Origin: Sinonovacula constricta | Taxonomy: Eukaryota; Mollusca; Bivalvia; Cardiida; Solecurtidae | DNA: 64,000 nt | NCBI GenBank assembly: GCA_007844125.1 | Contig: CM017558.1 | Span: 60,593,780-60,657,779, forward strand | Reading direction: 5' to 3' | Shown here: piece by piece, positions 62,560-64,000 of the stretch | How positions within the stretch are numbered: the first letter of the stretch is position 1 | How the letters are laid out: each line of letters starts with the position of its first letter | Notes under the pieces: model-generated | The model's database searches: none | Told to the model about the DNA's origin: nothing | Seen by the model: only the letters and a program-made list of their open reading frames with translations | Translations under genes and position numbers: made by a program

Positions 62560-64000
62560 TAAGCTAAATTTATTCTGTTCTACCTATATCAGTTAAAAGA
62601 GCTGTGCAATACAATAAAAAGGTGTATGTTGACGATATATCTAGTTTTCTATCTTGATTGTACGTGCACCTATGTCCATAGCAAATTTAAATTTTAAAAT
62701 ATTGCCATTGCCCTTAAACAAAAAAGACATTTTACTAATAAGTCAGCACCTTTAATACTTGTATATATATTTAACTACATGTGTATATATTTTACATATC
62801 TCTGTACCTCTATAAAGGCAAACTCTAATACTTTGAATATAAGCACATACTATAGACATATTTATTATACCGCTTGACGTATTTAGTTAATCAGCGATAG
62901 TCTCTTATGATAGCAAGTTGAAAACACATACTTAGTTACATGGTTCCACTGGGAGATGACATGTCGGATGAAAACATTACCGAAAAAGTTTTGAAATATC
63001 GTGTCTGCTGAGTTATCACATGTTATATTAAAATAGCTTATGTATGTTCATTTAACATTAAGCAAAACCACCTGAAATGTTTCGTCATAGTCTGGGTGGC
63101 ACGTTCAGATAACCTTTTTTATACAGTGCTTACTTTAAATAATTTTAAATATAAATAGGTACGCCATAGCCTTTTGTTTCATGATGGGATGATTAATGTT
63201 CAAGTCAGAAGTAATTCAGTATAATTAGTCCGTATATAAATTAATGTATTTTAAAATATTACCACGGATGTCTGGATATCTGGATAGTGCTATTGAACAC
63301 AGCCCGCCTTGCTGTTCTTGTATTATATTAGTGCTTGTGTTATCTAGTTTGAAGTTATGCTTGTCATACAGTGTGAGTCGGCGTTTGGAATATCGGAAGT
63401 CTTGTTAATATCATAAATATGCAACAAGATAACTGTATGATGAACTAGTATATTGTAAGATCATATATTTTTCAAAATTGAAGCCTCCAATGTTTTGTAG
63501 ATATATATTTAGCATATGCTAAGCAATATTTCAAAAATGTTCAGAGATAATCAATGTTAACAATGGCATTGAAGAATGTACATATTAAAACACATTAAAA
63601 CTCGTAAACATAATACTGGAACTCTAAAATATATATATAATAAAAACAAATTTAGTAAACTATACTTGTTTATTTTATTACAATGCAAGGAATTGTGTAG
63701 TCCTAATATATATAGTGTTGCTTTGTGCTCAAATCTTATTATTAAATTTCTTCACGTAAAAGAAATTGGATTCCGTAAAATATAATCAATAAGGTTTCTT
63801 ATCATTTCTGTGTTTTCAGAAAATAAAGCGTGGCATTTGTCAAATGATTCAAAAGCCAGATATGATATGACTCAATACTCCGCCTTGTGAGGAACTATGA
63901 CCTGATATTTATCCTTACATTGCACTTTCTGTCAGCCGTATTGACATCAAATGCTGGAAATCTTCGAAGTACAGCGATCTGCAACATTCTAGACAAACTG
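62560..64000. other. AT-rich terminal stretch
   Basis: No repeat family recognised. Two acceptor-like sites lie near the end (TGTGTTTTCAG at about 63,821 and CACTTTCTGTCAG at about 63,934). The latter is followed by two frames open to the window edge, but the sequence is cut off and the peptides are not recognised. Confidence 0.35.

Overview
The window reads as non-coding DNA from an invertebrate nuclear genome, most likely a marine mollusc and plausibly a bivalve. It is AT-rich, full of microsatellites, and carries tRNA-derived SINEs with A and B boxes. No bacterial-type operon, rRNA gene, functional tRNA gene or CRISPR array is visible. Nearly all longer open frames are microsatellite translations, repeat-derived frames or chance AT-rich frames. 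Only one piece of protein-coding sequence is well supported: a 54-nt internal exon at 10,882-10,935 (+). It has good splice sites and encodes IPEVGMNKEGYHYLVATL, which I read as part of the amino-terminal domain of an AMPA/kainate-type ionotropic glutamate receptor. If that is right, most of the window is intron of that gene.

Layout. 1-630: compound microsatellites. 630-10,880: AT-rich intronic or intergenic DNA with members of a dispersed repeat family (called X here) and one nearly complete SINE (7,812-8,133). 10,882-10,935: the receptor exon. 10,940-16,150: quiet AT-rich DNA ending in trinucleotide repeats. About 16.8-37.9 kb: three diverged tandem copies (U0, U1, U2) of a roughly 6-9 kb unit that share an ordered set of homologous blocks. 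About 35.2-56.8 kb: a second, larger tandem duplication (D1, D2) of a roughly 10-11 kb unit; D1 starts inside U2. Two short fragments of D follow at 56.8 and 61.6 kb. 57-64 kb: AT-rich DNA with a 72-bp minisatellite, a probable third SINE type, (CAGA)n/(GATA)n tracts, and one short open stretch that may be an exon.

Repeat biology dominates. Family X (about 240-330 bp) has about 19 copies or fragments in both orientations, with one shared head and two alternative tails (A and B). One X copy is split by an 895-bp element with 9-bp inverted termini and flanking TTAA, the hallmark of a piggyBac-type non-autonomous transposon. Two SINE families are clear: S1 (four copies plus a relic) and S2 (two copies, one with its B-box region deleted). 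Comparing D1 with D2 shows which insertions came before or after the duplication.

All homology statements come from reading the sequence by eye. No alignment, database search or GC computation was run.
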